Shown: positions 31,910 through 40,899 of the stretch, piece after piece
Layout: each line of letters begins with the position of its first letter
Numbering within the stretch: position 1 is the stretch's first letter
From: Cryobacterium ruanii
GTDB lineage: Bacteria > Actinomycetota > Actinomycetes > Actinomycetales > Microbacteriaceae
Length of the DNA: 64,000 bases
Direction: 5' to 3'
NCBI RefSeq assembly: GCF_004404055.1
Contig: NZ_SOHK01000024.1
Span: 97,029-161,028, forward strand
The notes under the pieces: model-generated
The model's input: only the letters and a program-made list of their open reading frames with translations
What the model was told of the DNA's origin: nothing
Databases searched by the model: none
Position numbers and translations under genes: made by a program

Positions 31910-33343
31910 ATGACCGAGACCGCGCCCATCGAATGCCTGCCGGCGACCGAACTCGTAGCGCGCTACCAGAGCGGCGACCTGTCCCCGGTCGAGGTGACAG
32001 CCGCGGTGCTCGACAAGGCCGAGCGGCTGCAGCCCGAGCTGAACTGTTTCTGGGGCCTCGACCGAGCCGGAGCGCTCGCCGCCGCTGCCGCCAGTGCACG
32101 ACGCTGGGCCACCGGAACTCCGCTCGGAACGATCGACGGCGTGCCTGTCAGCATCAAGGAGAACGTCGCGGTACGCGGCTTCAGCCAGCCGTCCGGCACC
32201 GCCGCCAAGTTCGACGCACCGGTCGAGACCGTCGACGGGCCGAGCGCCGCGCGCATTCGGGAGGCCGGAGGTGTCATCTTCGGCGTCACGGTCATGCCCG
32301 ACTACGGCATGCTGTCCTCCGGCGTGTCGAGCCTGCACGGAATCACCCACAGTCCGTGGAATCCGGCCTGGACGGTGGGCGGGTCGAGCGGCGGCGCCGG
32401 CGCTGCCGCTGCAGCCGGAATCGGCCCACTGCATGTCGGCTCCGACATTGGCGGGTCCCTGCGGCTGCCGGCCACCTGGCTCGGGCTTGTCACCCTCAAA
32501 CCGAGTTTCGGCCGCGTCGCCATCGAGCCGCCCTACATGGGCCGGGTGGCTGGACCGCTCACTAGAACAGTGGATGACGCGGCCCTGTTCCTGGGAGTGC
32601 TCGCCCGCCCGGACCTGCGCGACTACACCGGTCTCGGCGAGCAGAAGCTGGACTGGACCGACGTGCACAGCCCCGAAACGGGCGTCGCCGGATTGACGGT
32701 GGCCTATCACCTCGCGGGCGGGGCGGGCCTCGCGACCGACCCCGAGGTAGCGGCATCCGTTCTGCAGGCGGTGGAACTCTTTGCGGCGGCCGGCGCGATC
32801 GTCGAGGAGATTGCGCCGCCGATGACCGAAAAATACCTTGCCGACCTGGATCTGTTCCTGCGGGTACGGTCCCTGGCCGATTATGAGGTGCTCGAACCGG
32901 CGCGGCAGGCGATGGTGCTGGACTTCATCCGCGACTGGGTGCTGGCCGGGTCGGGGGTGTCGGGCACCGAGGTTCTCCGGTGCTACCAGAGCATCCAGGA
33001 TCTGCGCGCGGCGACCGTCGCGGTCACGGCTCCTTACGACGTGGTGCTGTCACCGGTATCGCCGGTCGCCGCTTTTGCCGCGGAGTGGCCCATGCCGACC
33101 AATGACGCGGCCACCTCGCTCGATCACATCGCGTTCACCGCGCCGTACAACTTCTCGGAGCAGCCGGCCAGCTCGGTGAACTGCGGGTTCACGACCGACG
33201 GACGCCCGATCGGGCTGCACATTGCCGGGCGTCGCTTCGAGGATCTCGCAGTGCTGCGGGCCACGCACTGGTACGAGCAGGCACGGCCATCGGCTGCCGA
33301 GCCCGTGTGGCCGTTTCACTCGGTGGGCCAGCTGGCGCGCTGA
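31910..33343 (+). CDS. Amidase (amidase-signature family)
   Basis: 477-residue cytoplasmic hydrolase. Catalytic Lys in VSIKENVAV, signature GGSSGGAGAAAAAG (cis-Ser), and nucleophile Ser in GSDIGGSLRLPA form the Ser-Ser-Lys triad. It follows the transporter ATPase by 37 nt and likely hydrolyses the amide bond of the imported compound. It is not gatA: it lacks a gatC/gatB context and a separate gatA exists at 6544. Its 3' end faces the convergent SDR gene. Confidence 0.92.
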   Translation: MTETAPIECLPATELVARYQSGDLSPVEVTAAVLDKAERLQPELNCFWGLDRAGALAAAAASARRWATGTPLGTIDGVPVSIKENVAVRGFSQPSGTAAKFDAPVETVDGPSAARIREAGGVIFGVTVMPDYGMLSSGVSSLHGITHSPWNPAWTVGGSSGGAGAAAAAGIGPLHVGSDIGGSLRLPATWLGLVTLKPSFGRVAIEPPYMGRVAGPLTRTVDDAALFLGVLARPDLRDYTGLGEQKLDWTDVHSPETGVAGLTVAYHLAGGAGLATDPEVAASVLQAVELFAAAGAIVEEIAPPMTEKYLADLDLFLRVRSLADYEVLEPARQAMVLDFIRDWVLAGSGVSGTEVLRCYQSIQDLRAATVAVTAPYDVVLSPVSPVAAFAAEWPMPTNDAATSLDHIAFTAPYNFSEQPASSVNCGFTTDGRPIGLHIAGRRFEDLAVLRATHWYEQARPSAAEPVWPFHSVGQLAR

Positions 33344-33353
33344 CCGACCGGTG

Positions 33354-34127
33354 CTAGCCGTTCGGTGGGTCGAACCGGCCGTCGACGGCCGTCCAACCGC
33401 CGTCGACGGTGAGCACCGAACCGGTGACGAACCGCGACGCGTCCGAGGCGAGGTAGACCACGGCACCGGCCAGTTCGCCCGGTGTCGACCAGCGCCCGAG
33501 CGCGCTCTTGGCGGCGTAGGCGTTGTACCACTCGGGATCGTTCTTGATCTGGGCCGTCAGCGGTGTTTCCACGACGCCGGGGGAGATCGCGTTCACCCGA
33601 ACCCCGGCCGGCCCATATTCGGCGGCGGCGGTGCGCAACAGCTGCACCAGACCGGCCTTGGTCGCGGCGTAGACCCCCTGGCCGGGCTCGACCGTGACGG
33701 CGCGAATCGACGAGAAGCCGATGATGCTGCCGCCGCCGTTGGTGGCCATGATCGGCGCGAAGGCCTGGATCAGCACGAAAGCGGCGCGCAGGTTGAGATT
33801 CACGACGCGATCGAACTCGTCGAGCGTGTAGTCGGCGATGCGCTTTCGCACGTTGGTGGCGGCGGTGAATACGAGGGCGGCGAGGTCGGTCAGCTCGTGG
33901 GCGACAGCCTGCACGGCGTCCTGGTCGAGCACGTCGAGTTGCAGCGAGCTGGCTCCGGCGCCGAGCTTCGCCGCGGTGGCTGCCACGCTTTGGGCATCAC
34001 GGTCGGCGCAGATGACCGTGGCGCCGTGGGCGTGCAGGGCGAGGGCGCTCTCGCGGCCGATGCCGCTGCCGGCGCCGATCACGAGTACGCGGCGACCGGA
34101 AAATTGGAACAGTTGGGTGTAGTTCAC
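33354..34127 (-). CDS. Short-chain dehydrogenase/reductase
   Basis: 257-residue Rossmann oxidoreductase. Cofactor loop VIGAGSGIGRE, Asp for NAD specificity in ICADRDA, NNAG-equivalent position reads TAATN, catalytic Ser in IGFSSIRA, YAATK Tyr/Lys pair, and the ISPGVVETPL loop. It is downstream of the aldehyde dehydrogenase gene (34 nt), so an alcohol-to-aldehyde-to-acid pair is plausible. Confidence 0.92.
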   Translation of the reverse strand: MNYTQLFQFSGRRVLVIGAGSGIGRESALALHAHGATVICADRDAQSVAATAAKLGAGASSLQLDVLDQDAVQAVAHELTDLAALVFTAATNVRKRIADYTLDEFDRVVNLNLRAAFVLIQAFAPIMATNGGGSIIGFSSIRAVTVEPGQGVYAATKAGLVQLLRTAAAEYGPAGVRVNAISPGVVETPLTAQIKNDPEWYNAYAAKSALGRWSTPGELAGAVVYLASDASRFVTGSVLTVDGGWTAVDGRFDPPNG

Positions 34128-34161
34128 TGGGTTCTTTCTCTGCTGCTGACCGGCGGCTGAA

Positions 34162-35610
34162 TTACGGGCGGATCATGGCCATGCGGGTGACGGTGAACTC
34201 CTCGATGGCGAACCGTGGCCCTTCCCGGCCTGTGCCGGAATCCTTGACACCGCCGTAGGGCATTATGTCGGAGCGAAAGCCGGGAATCTCGTTGACCACG
34301 ACGCCGCCGACTTCCAGCTCGTTGATGGTCCGAAAGGCGCGCTGCAGCGATCTGGTGAAGATGGCCGCTTGCAGGCCGTAGCGCGAGCGGTTGACCAGCT
34401 CGATGGCCGACCCCAGGTCGGAGATGCGCTGCAGCACCACGACCGGCCCGAAGATTTCCTCGCACCAGGCCAGGGCGTCGTGCGGAACATCCGTCAACAC
34501 GGTCGGAGCGATGCTGCGCTCCACCGCGTGGCCGCCGGCCAGAACGCGGGCCCCGCTCGCCCGGGCAGCGCTGATCCAGGCCAGGATCCGCTCGGTTGAA
34601 GCCTCGTTGATGACCGGTGCCACCCGGGTGCTGTCGTCGCGGGGATCACCGACGCGCACCTCGGGGAGGCGAGCGAGGAGCATCCGCTCGAATTCGTCGG
34701 CGATCGTATCGTGCACCAGAATGCGCTGCACCGAGATGCAGGCCTGACCGTTGGCATAGAAGCCGCCGCGAATCACCGCGTCGACCGCTCGCTCCACATC
34801 GGCGTCGCTCGCCACGATGAGGGCGGTGTTGGCGCCGAGCTCGAGCACGACCTGGCGTGGCGCGGCGTCGCGGGCAATCTGGTGCCCGACGGCGGCCGAG
34901 CCGGTGAAGGAGATCACGGCCACACGCGGATCACGTACTAGGGCCTCGCCGACCGCGATACCACCCGTAACGAGCTGAACGGCCGCGGTCGAGACCCCCT
35001 GGTCGCGCAGTACCCCGCGAATGAGGTCGACCGCCCACAGCGTGGTCAGCGGAGTGTTCGGGGCCGGTTTGATGATGATCGGGCAGCCCGCCGCCAGTGC
35101 GGGAGCCAGCTTGTGGCTGGCCAGCAGAAGAGGGTAGTTGAAGCCGGTGATGCCAACGACGATTCCGGCCGGACGACGCGTCCAGTAGCCGATCATGCCC
35201 ACACCGCTCGGCTGCAGGTCGAGCGGAACGGTCTCGCCGTGCAGGTGGGCGATCTCTTCGGCGCAAGCCGACCAGGTGGTGAGGGCACGGGCAACCTCGG
35301 TGCGGCAGTCCGCGAGCGGTTTGCCGGTCTCGAGTACGAGCAGCTGCTCGAATTCATCGGTTCGCTCGATGAGGGCGTCGTGAATGCCGATGAGCAGGGT
35401 ACGACGGATGCCCGTGCTCAGCCCGGCCAGTTCCGCGCGTACCGAGGCGGCCGCATCCACTGCGAGCACGGCATGCTGAACGGAGCCGACCGGTGCCAGC
35501 GCGACGGAGGAGCCGTCGTAGGGAAACACGATCTCCTGCTGCTCGGAACAGTCCAGCCAGCTCTCGCCGATGGGAAGCCCGGCCGGGTAGGGAATCGGGA
35601 ACGATGCCAC
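34162..35610 (-). CDS. NAD(P)-dependent aldehyde dehydrogenase
   Basis: 482-residue ALDH superfamily enzyme. ITGFNYPLLLASHKLAPALA and IIKPAPNTPLTT are the cofactor regions, LELGANTALIV holds the catalytic Glu, and FYANGQACISVQR the nucleophile Cys. EEIFGPVVVLQ and PYGGVKDSGTGREGP close the fold. It is transcribed with the SDR gene from a promoter region containing operator copy 2 (35648-35662, about 38 nt upstream of the start). Confidence 0.93.
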   Translation of the reverse strand: MASFPIPYPAGLPIGESWLDCSEQQEIVFPYDGSSVALAPVGSVQHAVLAVDAAASVRAELAGLSTGIRRTLLIGIHDALIERTDEFEQLLVLETGKPLADCRTEVARALTTWSACAEEIAHLHGETVPLDLQPSGVGMIGYWTRRPAGIVVGITGFNYPLLLASHKLAPALAAGCPIIIKPAPNTPLTTLWAVDLIRGVLRDQGVSTAAVQLVTGGIAVGEALVRDPRVAVISFTGSAAVGHQIARDAAPRQVVLELGANTALIVASDADVERAVDAVIRGGFYANGQACISVQRILVHDTIADEFERMLLARLPEVRVGDPRDDSTRVAPVINEASTERILAWISAARASGARVLAGGHAVERSIAPTVLTDVPHDALAWCEEIFGPVVVLQRISDLGSAIELVNRSRYGLQAAIFTRSLQRAFRTINELEVGGVVVNEIPGFRSDIMPYGGVKDSGTGREGPRFAIEEFTVTRMAMIRP

Positions 35611-35647
35611 GAAAGACCACTTTCTGTCAGAAGGTGCTGGTAAATCT

Positions 35648-35662
35648 ACTGGTCTGACCAGT
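35648..35662. promoter_or_regulatory. Predicted GntR/FadR-type operator, copy 2
   Basis: ACTGGTCTGACCAGT is a perfect palindrome with 7-bp arms around a central T. It lies between the divergent aldehyde dehydrogenase (-) and isopropylmalate-dehydrogenase-like (+) genes. The first 13 nt are identical to copy 1 at 26531, which links the two ends of the cluster to the same regulator. Confidence 0.78.
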
Positions 35663-35740
35663 AACCTAACTAGAGTATCGAGTGGCGATCACCAGGTCAA
35701 TGACCTGCCGCGTCACTCATTCATCCAGAAGGAGAACGCC

Positions 35741-36871
35741 ATGGCCAGCACCGCGAAAGTCCACCGGCTCGCCGTGATCCGCGGGGACGGAATCGGTCCC
35801 GAGGTGATCGATGCCTCACTCGAGGTGCTTGCCGCCGCGCAGTCGGAGTTCGGATTTCGGGCCGAACTCACCGAGATTTCGGCCGGTGCCCGGCACTACC
35901 TGGCCACCGGCGAACTCTGGACTCCCGCCCTGCAGGACCAGCTGCGCGGTCAGGACGCCATTCTGTTCGGCGCCATGGGTGACCCGGCCGTCGCGCCGGG
36001 CATTCTGGAACGCGGCTTCATCCTCGAGATGCGACGCAGCTTTCAGCAGGCGGTGAACCTGAGACCGGTCAAGCTGTATCCGGGCGTCACCACGCCCATC
36101 GCCGGCCTCACCCCGGAACGCTGCGACCTCGTGATCGTGCGGGAGAACACTGAGGGTTCCTACGTTGGGCGTGGATCGACGGTGCATGCCGGCACCCCGC
36201 ACGCCGTCGCCGTGCAGGAATCGGTCAACACCCGCATGGGCGTCGAGCGTGTGGTCGAGTTCGCGTTTCGCTTGGCAGAACGGCGGGGTGGCACGCTGAC
36301 CCTGTGCCACAAGAAGAACATCCTGGTCGAGGCCGGCATCCTCTGGCAGTCGACGGTCGACGACGTCAGTGTGCGCTTTCCGACCGTTCCGGTGGACTAT
36401 GTGCACGTCGACGCCCTGTGCTTCTACCTGCCGACGACTCCGGAACGCTTCAACGTTGTCGTGACCGACAACCTCTTCGGCGACATCATCACCGATCTCG
36501 GCGCGGCCGTCCAGGGCGGCCTCGGCGTCGCCGCGAGCGCAAATCTCAACCTCGATGGGTCCGGCCCGAGCATGTTCGAGGCCATTCACGGTTCAGCTCC
36601 CGACATTGCCGGGCGGGGCTGGGCCAACCCGATCGGGGCGGTGCTCTCGACCGCCATGTGCCTCGCTCACCTCGGCGAAGGCGCCGCGGCCCGAGCGGTC
36701 GAGGCGGCTGCCGTGCACATCCTGGCCCAGTTGCCGGCGACCGCCGGACCTGGCATGGGGTTGTCGACCGCGCAGCTGGGCCGGGAGATAGCGTCACTCG
36801 TGCAGAGCAACGCGCTCGTTCCCGCTGTTCCCGGCTATTCCGTCATGGACGACCTCGCAGCCCTACGCTGA
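35741..36871 (+). CDS. Isocitrate/isopropylmalate/tartrate dehydrogenase family protein
   Basis: 376-residue beta-decarboxylating NAD-dependent dehydrogenase. IRGDGIGPEV, RENTEGSYVGRG (substrate loop), KKNILVEAGILW and DNLFGDIITDLGA (Mg2+ Asp) are the family blocks, followed by FEAIHGSAPDIAGRGWANPIGA. It could be a leuB-type enzyme or a tartrate/malate-type decarboxylating dehydrogenase. The divergent placement with an ALDH and the shared operator favour a catabolic role. GGAG lies 7 nt before the ATG. Confidence 0.88.
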   Translation: MASTAKVHRLAVIRGDGIGPEVIDASLEVLAAAQSEFGFRAELTEISAGARHYLATGELWTPALQDQLRGQDAILFGAMGDPAVAPGILERGFILEMRRSFQQAVNLRPVKLYPGVTTPIAGLTPERCDLVIVRENTEGSYVGRGSTVHAGTPHAVAVQESVNTRMGVERVVEFAFRLAERRGGTLTLCHKKNILVEAGILWQSTVDDVSVRFPTVPVDYVHVDALCFYLPTTPERFNVVVTDNLFGDIITDLGAAVQGGLGVAASANLNLDGSGPSMFEAIHGSAPDIAGRGWANPIGAVLSTAMCLAHLGEGAAARAVEAAAVHILAQLPATAGPGMGLSTAQLGREIASLVQSNALVPAVPGYSVMDDLAALR

Positions 36872-36902
36872 TGGGTCGGGTGCTCGGTGGTTGAGAGGTT
36901 CT

Positions 36903-37277
36903 TCAGCCGATCGACACGAATGCGACCGCGCCGCCGAGAACCGTCATAAGCACGGCCACGACCATGCCGATGATCGGAACCCAGAAAGCACGGCGCCGCT
37001 GAACCAGGCGAACGATCGAGATCACAATGCTGATGAGAACCACTGCCGCCGGACCGAATGTGGCGATGCCCGAGCCGATCGTCAACCCGCTACAGTCGGC
37101 CGCCGAGCAGTTCGTCACGGCCAGTAAGATTCCCATGATGCCGAGCACCCAGGCGAGTGCGACACTGAGCAGCAGGAGCGCACTGGTGACGAGAACCGAC
37201 CCGAGCGTGCTCGATCCCGCTGTTTGTGTCTTCGCCGCTTTTTCGTCAATGGAATTGTGGCGAGCCTGATCGGTCAT
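36903..37277 (-). CDS. Small multi-pass membrane protein, unknown
   Basis: 124-residue protein with three hydrophobic helices (SVLVTSALLLLSVALAWVLGIMG, GPAAVVLISIVISIVRLV, VPIIGMVVAVLMTVLGGAVAF), a short Cys-containing extracytoplasmic loop (NCSAADCSG) and a charged cytoplasmic N-terminus. The two cysteines could form a disulfide. No family recognised. It lies just outside the tRNA-Arg/island boundary and convergent to the dehydrogenase gene. Confidence 0.75.
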   Translation of the reverse strand: MTDQARHNSIDEKAAKTQTAGSSTLGSVLVTSALLLLSVALAWVLGIMGILLAVTNCSAADCSGLTIGSGIATFGPAAVVLISIVISIVRLVQRRRAFWVPIIGMVVAVLMTVLGGAVAFVSIG

Positions 37278-37346
37278 GGTGCTCCTCGTGCGGGTGCGGC
37301 GGCTGGTGTGGGATCAGCTTAGGGGTTGGTAACCTTGAGTGAACTC

Positions 37347-37419
37347 GCCCCCGTAGCTCAGTGGATAGAGCACCGGCCTTCTAATCCGATTGTCGTAGGT
37401 TCGATTCCTACCGGGGGCA
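37347..37419 (+). tRNA. tRNA-Arg (TCT anticodon), island integration target
   Basis: 73-nt cloverleaf: acceptor GCCCCCG / CGGGGGC with A73, D arm GCTC...GAGC, anticodon loop CTTCTAA (anticodon TCT), T arm GTAGG TTCGATT CCTAC. CC follows, but CCA is not complete. By eye the anticodon stem is weak: CCGGC against TCCGA leaves the outer (C:A) and inner (C:T) pairs mismatched. An excisionase and integrase follow immediately, so its 3' end is the probable attachment site. Confidence 0.93.
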
Positions 37420-37481
37420 CCGAGAAAAAATCGTCTGACCAGGGTTTCTTGTCCTCGCCGAAGGGGCAAGACTTGATTCAC

Positions 37482-37503
37482 TCAACGTTTATTCAACGTT
37501 TAT
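37482..37503. repeat. Tandem 11-bp direct repeats next to the integrase genes
   Basis: TCAACGTTTAT occurs twice head-to-tail at 37482-37492 and 37493-37503, between tRNA-Arg and the excisionase gene. Direct repeats in this position are typical arm-type binding sites for a tyrosine integrase or its excisionase. Confidence 0.65.
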
Positions 37504-37591
37504 TCCGCGGCGCCCCCCCTTGTGGGCGCTCGGAGAGAAGGTACGCGACCCAGTTCGATTCACCTGGTGTGACCTTGGGCACCTACGGGTT

Positions 37592-37828
37592 ATGGATGCT
37601 ACAAGTCTCTCGGGGCTCGGTTTGGAGCCCGTACTTACGACGAGCGAGCTCGCCAAGTATCTCGGTGTGCACGTGCAGGCGATCTACGACCTGCGTACCG
37701 ATGGCCGCGGCCCATCCGGCATTCGAGTCGGACAGGAGATTCGCTACCGCGTCTCCGATGTTCTTCGGTGGCTGGACGGTCTTCACGAGCCCGTCCCGTT
37801 CATGGGCGGCCGCGGGGGCGAGCGCTGA
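37592..37828 (+). CDS. Excisionase-like helix-turn-helix protein
   Basis: 78-residue DNA-binding protein with a MerR/excisionase-type winged helix: VLTTSELAKYLGVHVQAIYDLRTDGRGP, then IRYRVSDVLRWLD. It is a small recombination directionality factor candidate. The ATG at 37592 gives the normal length; the longer frame upstream lacks homology. Its stop overlaps the integrase start by one base (TGATG), as usual for xis-int pairs. Confidence 0.82.
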   Translation: MDATSLSGLGLEPVLTTSELAKYLGVHVQAIYDLRTDGRGPSGIRVGQEIRYRVSDVLRWLDGLHEPVPFMGGRGGER

Positions 37829-38701
37829 TGGCCGGCCGACCACGACTGCCGATTAGTACGTTCGGCGCGATAAAGACGACCGAGGTCGGTGCAGGGCGTT
37901 TCCGGGCGACGGCTCGTTTCCGCGACTGGGACGGTCAGTCGAGGCAAGTCACCGCGACCGGCTCGAGTCGCAACGCGGCGGAGACCGCGCTCAAGGTCGA
38001 GCTGGCCGCGCGTATGCGCGTCGGTAACGTCGGCGATTCAGCGAACGCGGGCTCGCCGTTCAGAATGCTGGCCGAGGCCTGGCTGGAGGACCTGATGCTC
38101 GACGTCGACCGCGCGAACGGTACAAAAACCGTCTACGAGAACGAGCTGCGCGGGCTCGTGCTTCCCTTTTTCGAGCACTTCACGGTTCGCGAGGTGACCG
38201 TCGGCCGCATTGAGCTTTTCCTGAAGGTGCAGCGCGCGATCTCGTACACGCGAGCCAAGCACTCCCGCACGATCCTCAGCATGGTGCTGGGGTTTGCGGT
38301 GCGGCGGGGAATCATCGCGCGCAATCCCGTGAAGGAAACATCGCGGATGAAGAAGCCCCAGCACACCCCGAAGGCGCTCACGCCGGATCAGGTAGCCGCA
38401 ATCCGCCTCGCGGCCCGCGACTGGCGCACAGCGGAACGGCAAGCCACTCCCGCCGCACAACGTCCGGCGCACATTCCGCGAGATTCTCCGGAACGCTGGC
38501 CTCGAAACCATGGGGATCACCCCCCACGCCTTTCGCCGAACGGGGGCGACGCTGCTCGCCAGCGAACTGGGTATGCAGGTTGCGGCCGATGTACTCGGAC
38601 ACACGTCGATGTCGACGACAAAGGCGCACTACGCGGAGCCTGACCGCGCCGTAAAATCCGAGCCGGCGACGGTGCTGCAGCGACTGGCTTCGCCTTCGTA
38701 A
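37828..38701 (+). pseudogene. Tyrosine-type integrase with internal deletion and frame change
   Basis: The N-terminal arm-binding and core-binding domains are present (MAGRPRLPISTFGAI, ..., KVQRAISYTRAKHSRTILSMVLGFA, KALTPDQVAAIRLA). At about 38430-38450 the protein jumps to another frame that holds the C-terminal catalytic end: HNVRRTFREIL, HAFRRTGATLLA (box II Arg and His), VLGHTSMSTTKAHY (His and nucleophile Tyr). The middle of the catalytic domain, with the first Arg and Lys, is missing, roughly 80-100 codons. The enzyme cannot be active, so the island is probably trapped unless helped in trans. Confidence 0.85.
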
Positions 38702-38936
38702 AGAATACCTTGATCCTCTAAACGCCAACGTCGAACGTTTTGTCCTCCGGGAGATCGAAGCGACTCTCCTGTGGTGGGAGCCTGGCTGCGTTCACACGAA
38801 ATCGGCGTGAATTTTTGGGCGGTCACAAGGGAACGTTGTGCGGGCGCGACGACAACCACCACGCCGGGTCCTGGGTGTGGCAAACAAGCCGCCCTCTCAG
38901 GCTCACCGCGCTGTCGAGGATCGTCCTTTTCATCTT

Positions 38937-39108
38937 TTAATTGGTCAGCGGCACGCCGCCCTTCACCGGGTGTTGTTCAGCTTCGACGGTGAATCCGTAG
39001 CGTTCGAAGAAGGGTCGGGCAGTGATGCTGACGTCGGTTGTCAGTTCTGACAGCTGCGCCTGACGCGCGTGGCTCTCCACGCGGCCGATCAATTGTCCTG
39101 CCACCCCT
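38937..39108 (-). pseudogene. C-terminal fragment of a GNAT acetyltransferase
   Basis: On the minus strand the frame reads GQLIGRVESHARQAQLSEL, TDVSITARPFFERYGFTVEAEQ and ends VPLTN-stop. This is the acetyl-CoA-loop-distal and C-terminal part of a GNAT domain (family: ...SITARPFFERHGF...). A stop codon lies just upstream and the N-terminal half is absent. Confidence 0.7.
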
Positions 39109-39501
39109 CACACTCGGCCAGCATTTGAAACCGCCCGCACGGGGCACCTCTACTGGGCGGCGACCCTCGACTTAGGCGCAAGTTCCTCGGTGGCGCCGCG
39201 TTCACGGACGGGCCACGTGACAAGTAGATAGGCTGCGATTGGCCCTAGTGTTCTGGACAGTGTTCACGCCATTGAAATCCTCACAAAGCAGGAGTCAATC
39301 AAACCGACAGCAGTCCTTTTGAACCTACGATGCCTTGAGCCCCGGTCAAGTGCGGTAGGAAGCTGCGCCACAGCCCGTGGGACAACTTGTATTTATCAGC
39401 CCGAAAACCGCGCCGCGGTGGAACACCAATCACCACGCTCGTACGACGCGACATCCAGCCGACGCTCGCGGCCCTAGAGTGATTTCAAACGAAAGGCACG
39501 C
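39109..39501. other. Stretch without a recognisable gene
   Basis: About 390 nt between two broken genes. No frame in either direction shows a family I recognise, and no tRNA or strong hairpin is seen. A short direct repeat of GTGTTC (in GTGTTCTGGACAGTGTTC near 39250) is the only structure noticed. Probably eroded island DNA. Confidence 0.5.
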
Positions 39502-40890
39502 ATGACAATCGCCGGCTGGAATCTCGAACAACGTGAGGGCCGCGCGTCCCAGAGTGACCTGCTGGCTGCTGGCTGCGGGCAAGGCCCTGCGAACGCGGGT
39601 GCCGCGCCAGTTGCACGCGAGCTACGTGCCGTCTGCGCAGAGAGACCCGCTGGGCATCCTGAACGAACAGAACGCCACCCGAGTGCAGGAACTGGTGCCC
39701 CTTCGAATGCAGCGGATGCTCGTCAGCCCTTTCACCTTCTACCGCGGTGCCGCCGCCATAATGGCCGCCGACCTCGCAGGCGGCCCCATCACGGGCGTTC
39801 GAGTGGTGGGCTGCGGCGACGCCCACATCAGCAACTTCGGTCTGTTCGCAAGCCCCCAGCGCACGATGGTGTTCGACCTGAACGACTTCGACGAGGCGGC
39901 CGAGGGTCCCTGGGAGTGGGACGTGAAGCGCCTCGTGGCCAGCGTGGTCATCGGCGCTCGCGAGTCGAACTTTTCGGCCGCAGAGATTCGCCGGGCGGCC
40001 ACAGCGGCAGCAGCAGGCTGCCGCGAGGGCCTTCGCGACATGATGAAGCTCTCTGTGCTCGAGCGATTCTACTTTAGAGTCGACATCGAGGGTGAGAACA
40101 AGAACTTCGATTCCGCCTCCCGCAAGGTGCTGAAGAAGGCGACCAGCCAGGCGCGCCTGCGAACCTCTGAGGCGTTCATCGAGAAGATCTCCGAGCGCGG
40201 GCCCAACGGCCGGCTGCTGCTCAAAGAGAACCCTCCCGTGCTCGCTCACGTTCCGTACGCCGACGAAGAATCGATCATCAAGCTCTTCGAGAAGTATCGC
40301 CGAACGGTGCCGGCAGACATCGCCCAGTTACTTTCTCAGTTCACCATCACCGACATCGCACGCCGGGTCGTCGGCGTGGGCAGCGTCGGCACGCGGTGCT
40401 ACATCATGATCCTCACCGGACCCCAGGGCGAGTCGCTGGTGCTGCAGATTAAAGAGGCCCAGGTCTCGGTGCTGCAGTCGTACGGCGGCGAGGCGGTCAA
40501 CCCGCGCTTTCTGGGGCTCGAGACGGCGGATGCCCCGCAAGCCCTTCGCGTCGTGTCGAACAGCGCATCCTGCAGGCTGTCTCCGACCTCTTTCTCGGGT
40601 ATGTTCGCTTCGACGAGAAGGACTTCTATGTTCGCCAGTTTCGCGACATGAAGGGATCGATCGACGTTTCAAAGCTCACGATTGAACCGTTCGTGACCTA
40701 CGCGGTCGCGTGCGGCACACTGCTGGCGCGAGCGCACTCGCAGAGCGAGAATGCGGCGATGATCGCAGGGTATCTCGGTAGCTCGGGTGCGTTTGATCAC
40801 GCCGTCGTCGGCTGGTCGCTGGCCTACGCCGACCAGTCGCAGGCCGACTTCGTGCTGCTGACGGCGGCGTACTCAGAGCTCTCCGCCTGA
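39502..40890 (+). pseudogene. DUF2252-family protein, two frameshifts
   Basis: Three consecutive frames together encode one DUF2252 protein. Part 1 starts MTIAGWNLEQREGRASQSDLL; near 39560-39580 a CTGGCTGCTGGCTG repeat shifts into part 2 (LRTRVPRQLHASYVPSA ... FTFYRGAAAIMAADLAGG, GCGDAHISNFGLFASP, FDLNDFDEAAEGPWEWDVKRL). At about 40550 the frame changes again to part 3 (EQRILQAVSDLFLGYVRFD, FYVRQFRDMKGSIDV, RAHSQSENAAMIAGYLG). The catalytic-type motifs are otherwise well preserved, so the lesions look recent, or slippage errors need excluding. The family is kinase-like in fold with unknown substrate. Confidence 0.85.
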
Positions 40891-40899
40891 AAGCATCCG

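Noticed and set aside
37431-37441. TCGTCTGACCAGG downstream of tRNA-Arg, resembling the GntR operator half
   Set aside because: It shares only TCTGACCA and lacks the left arm TGGTC; it is not in a promoter of a related gene.
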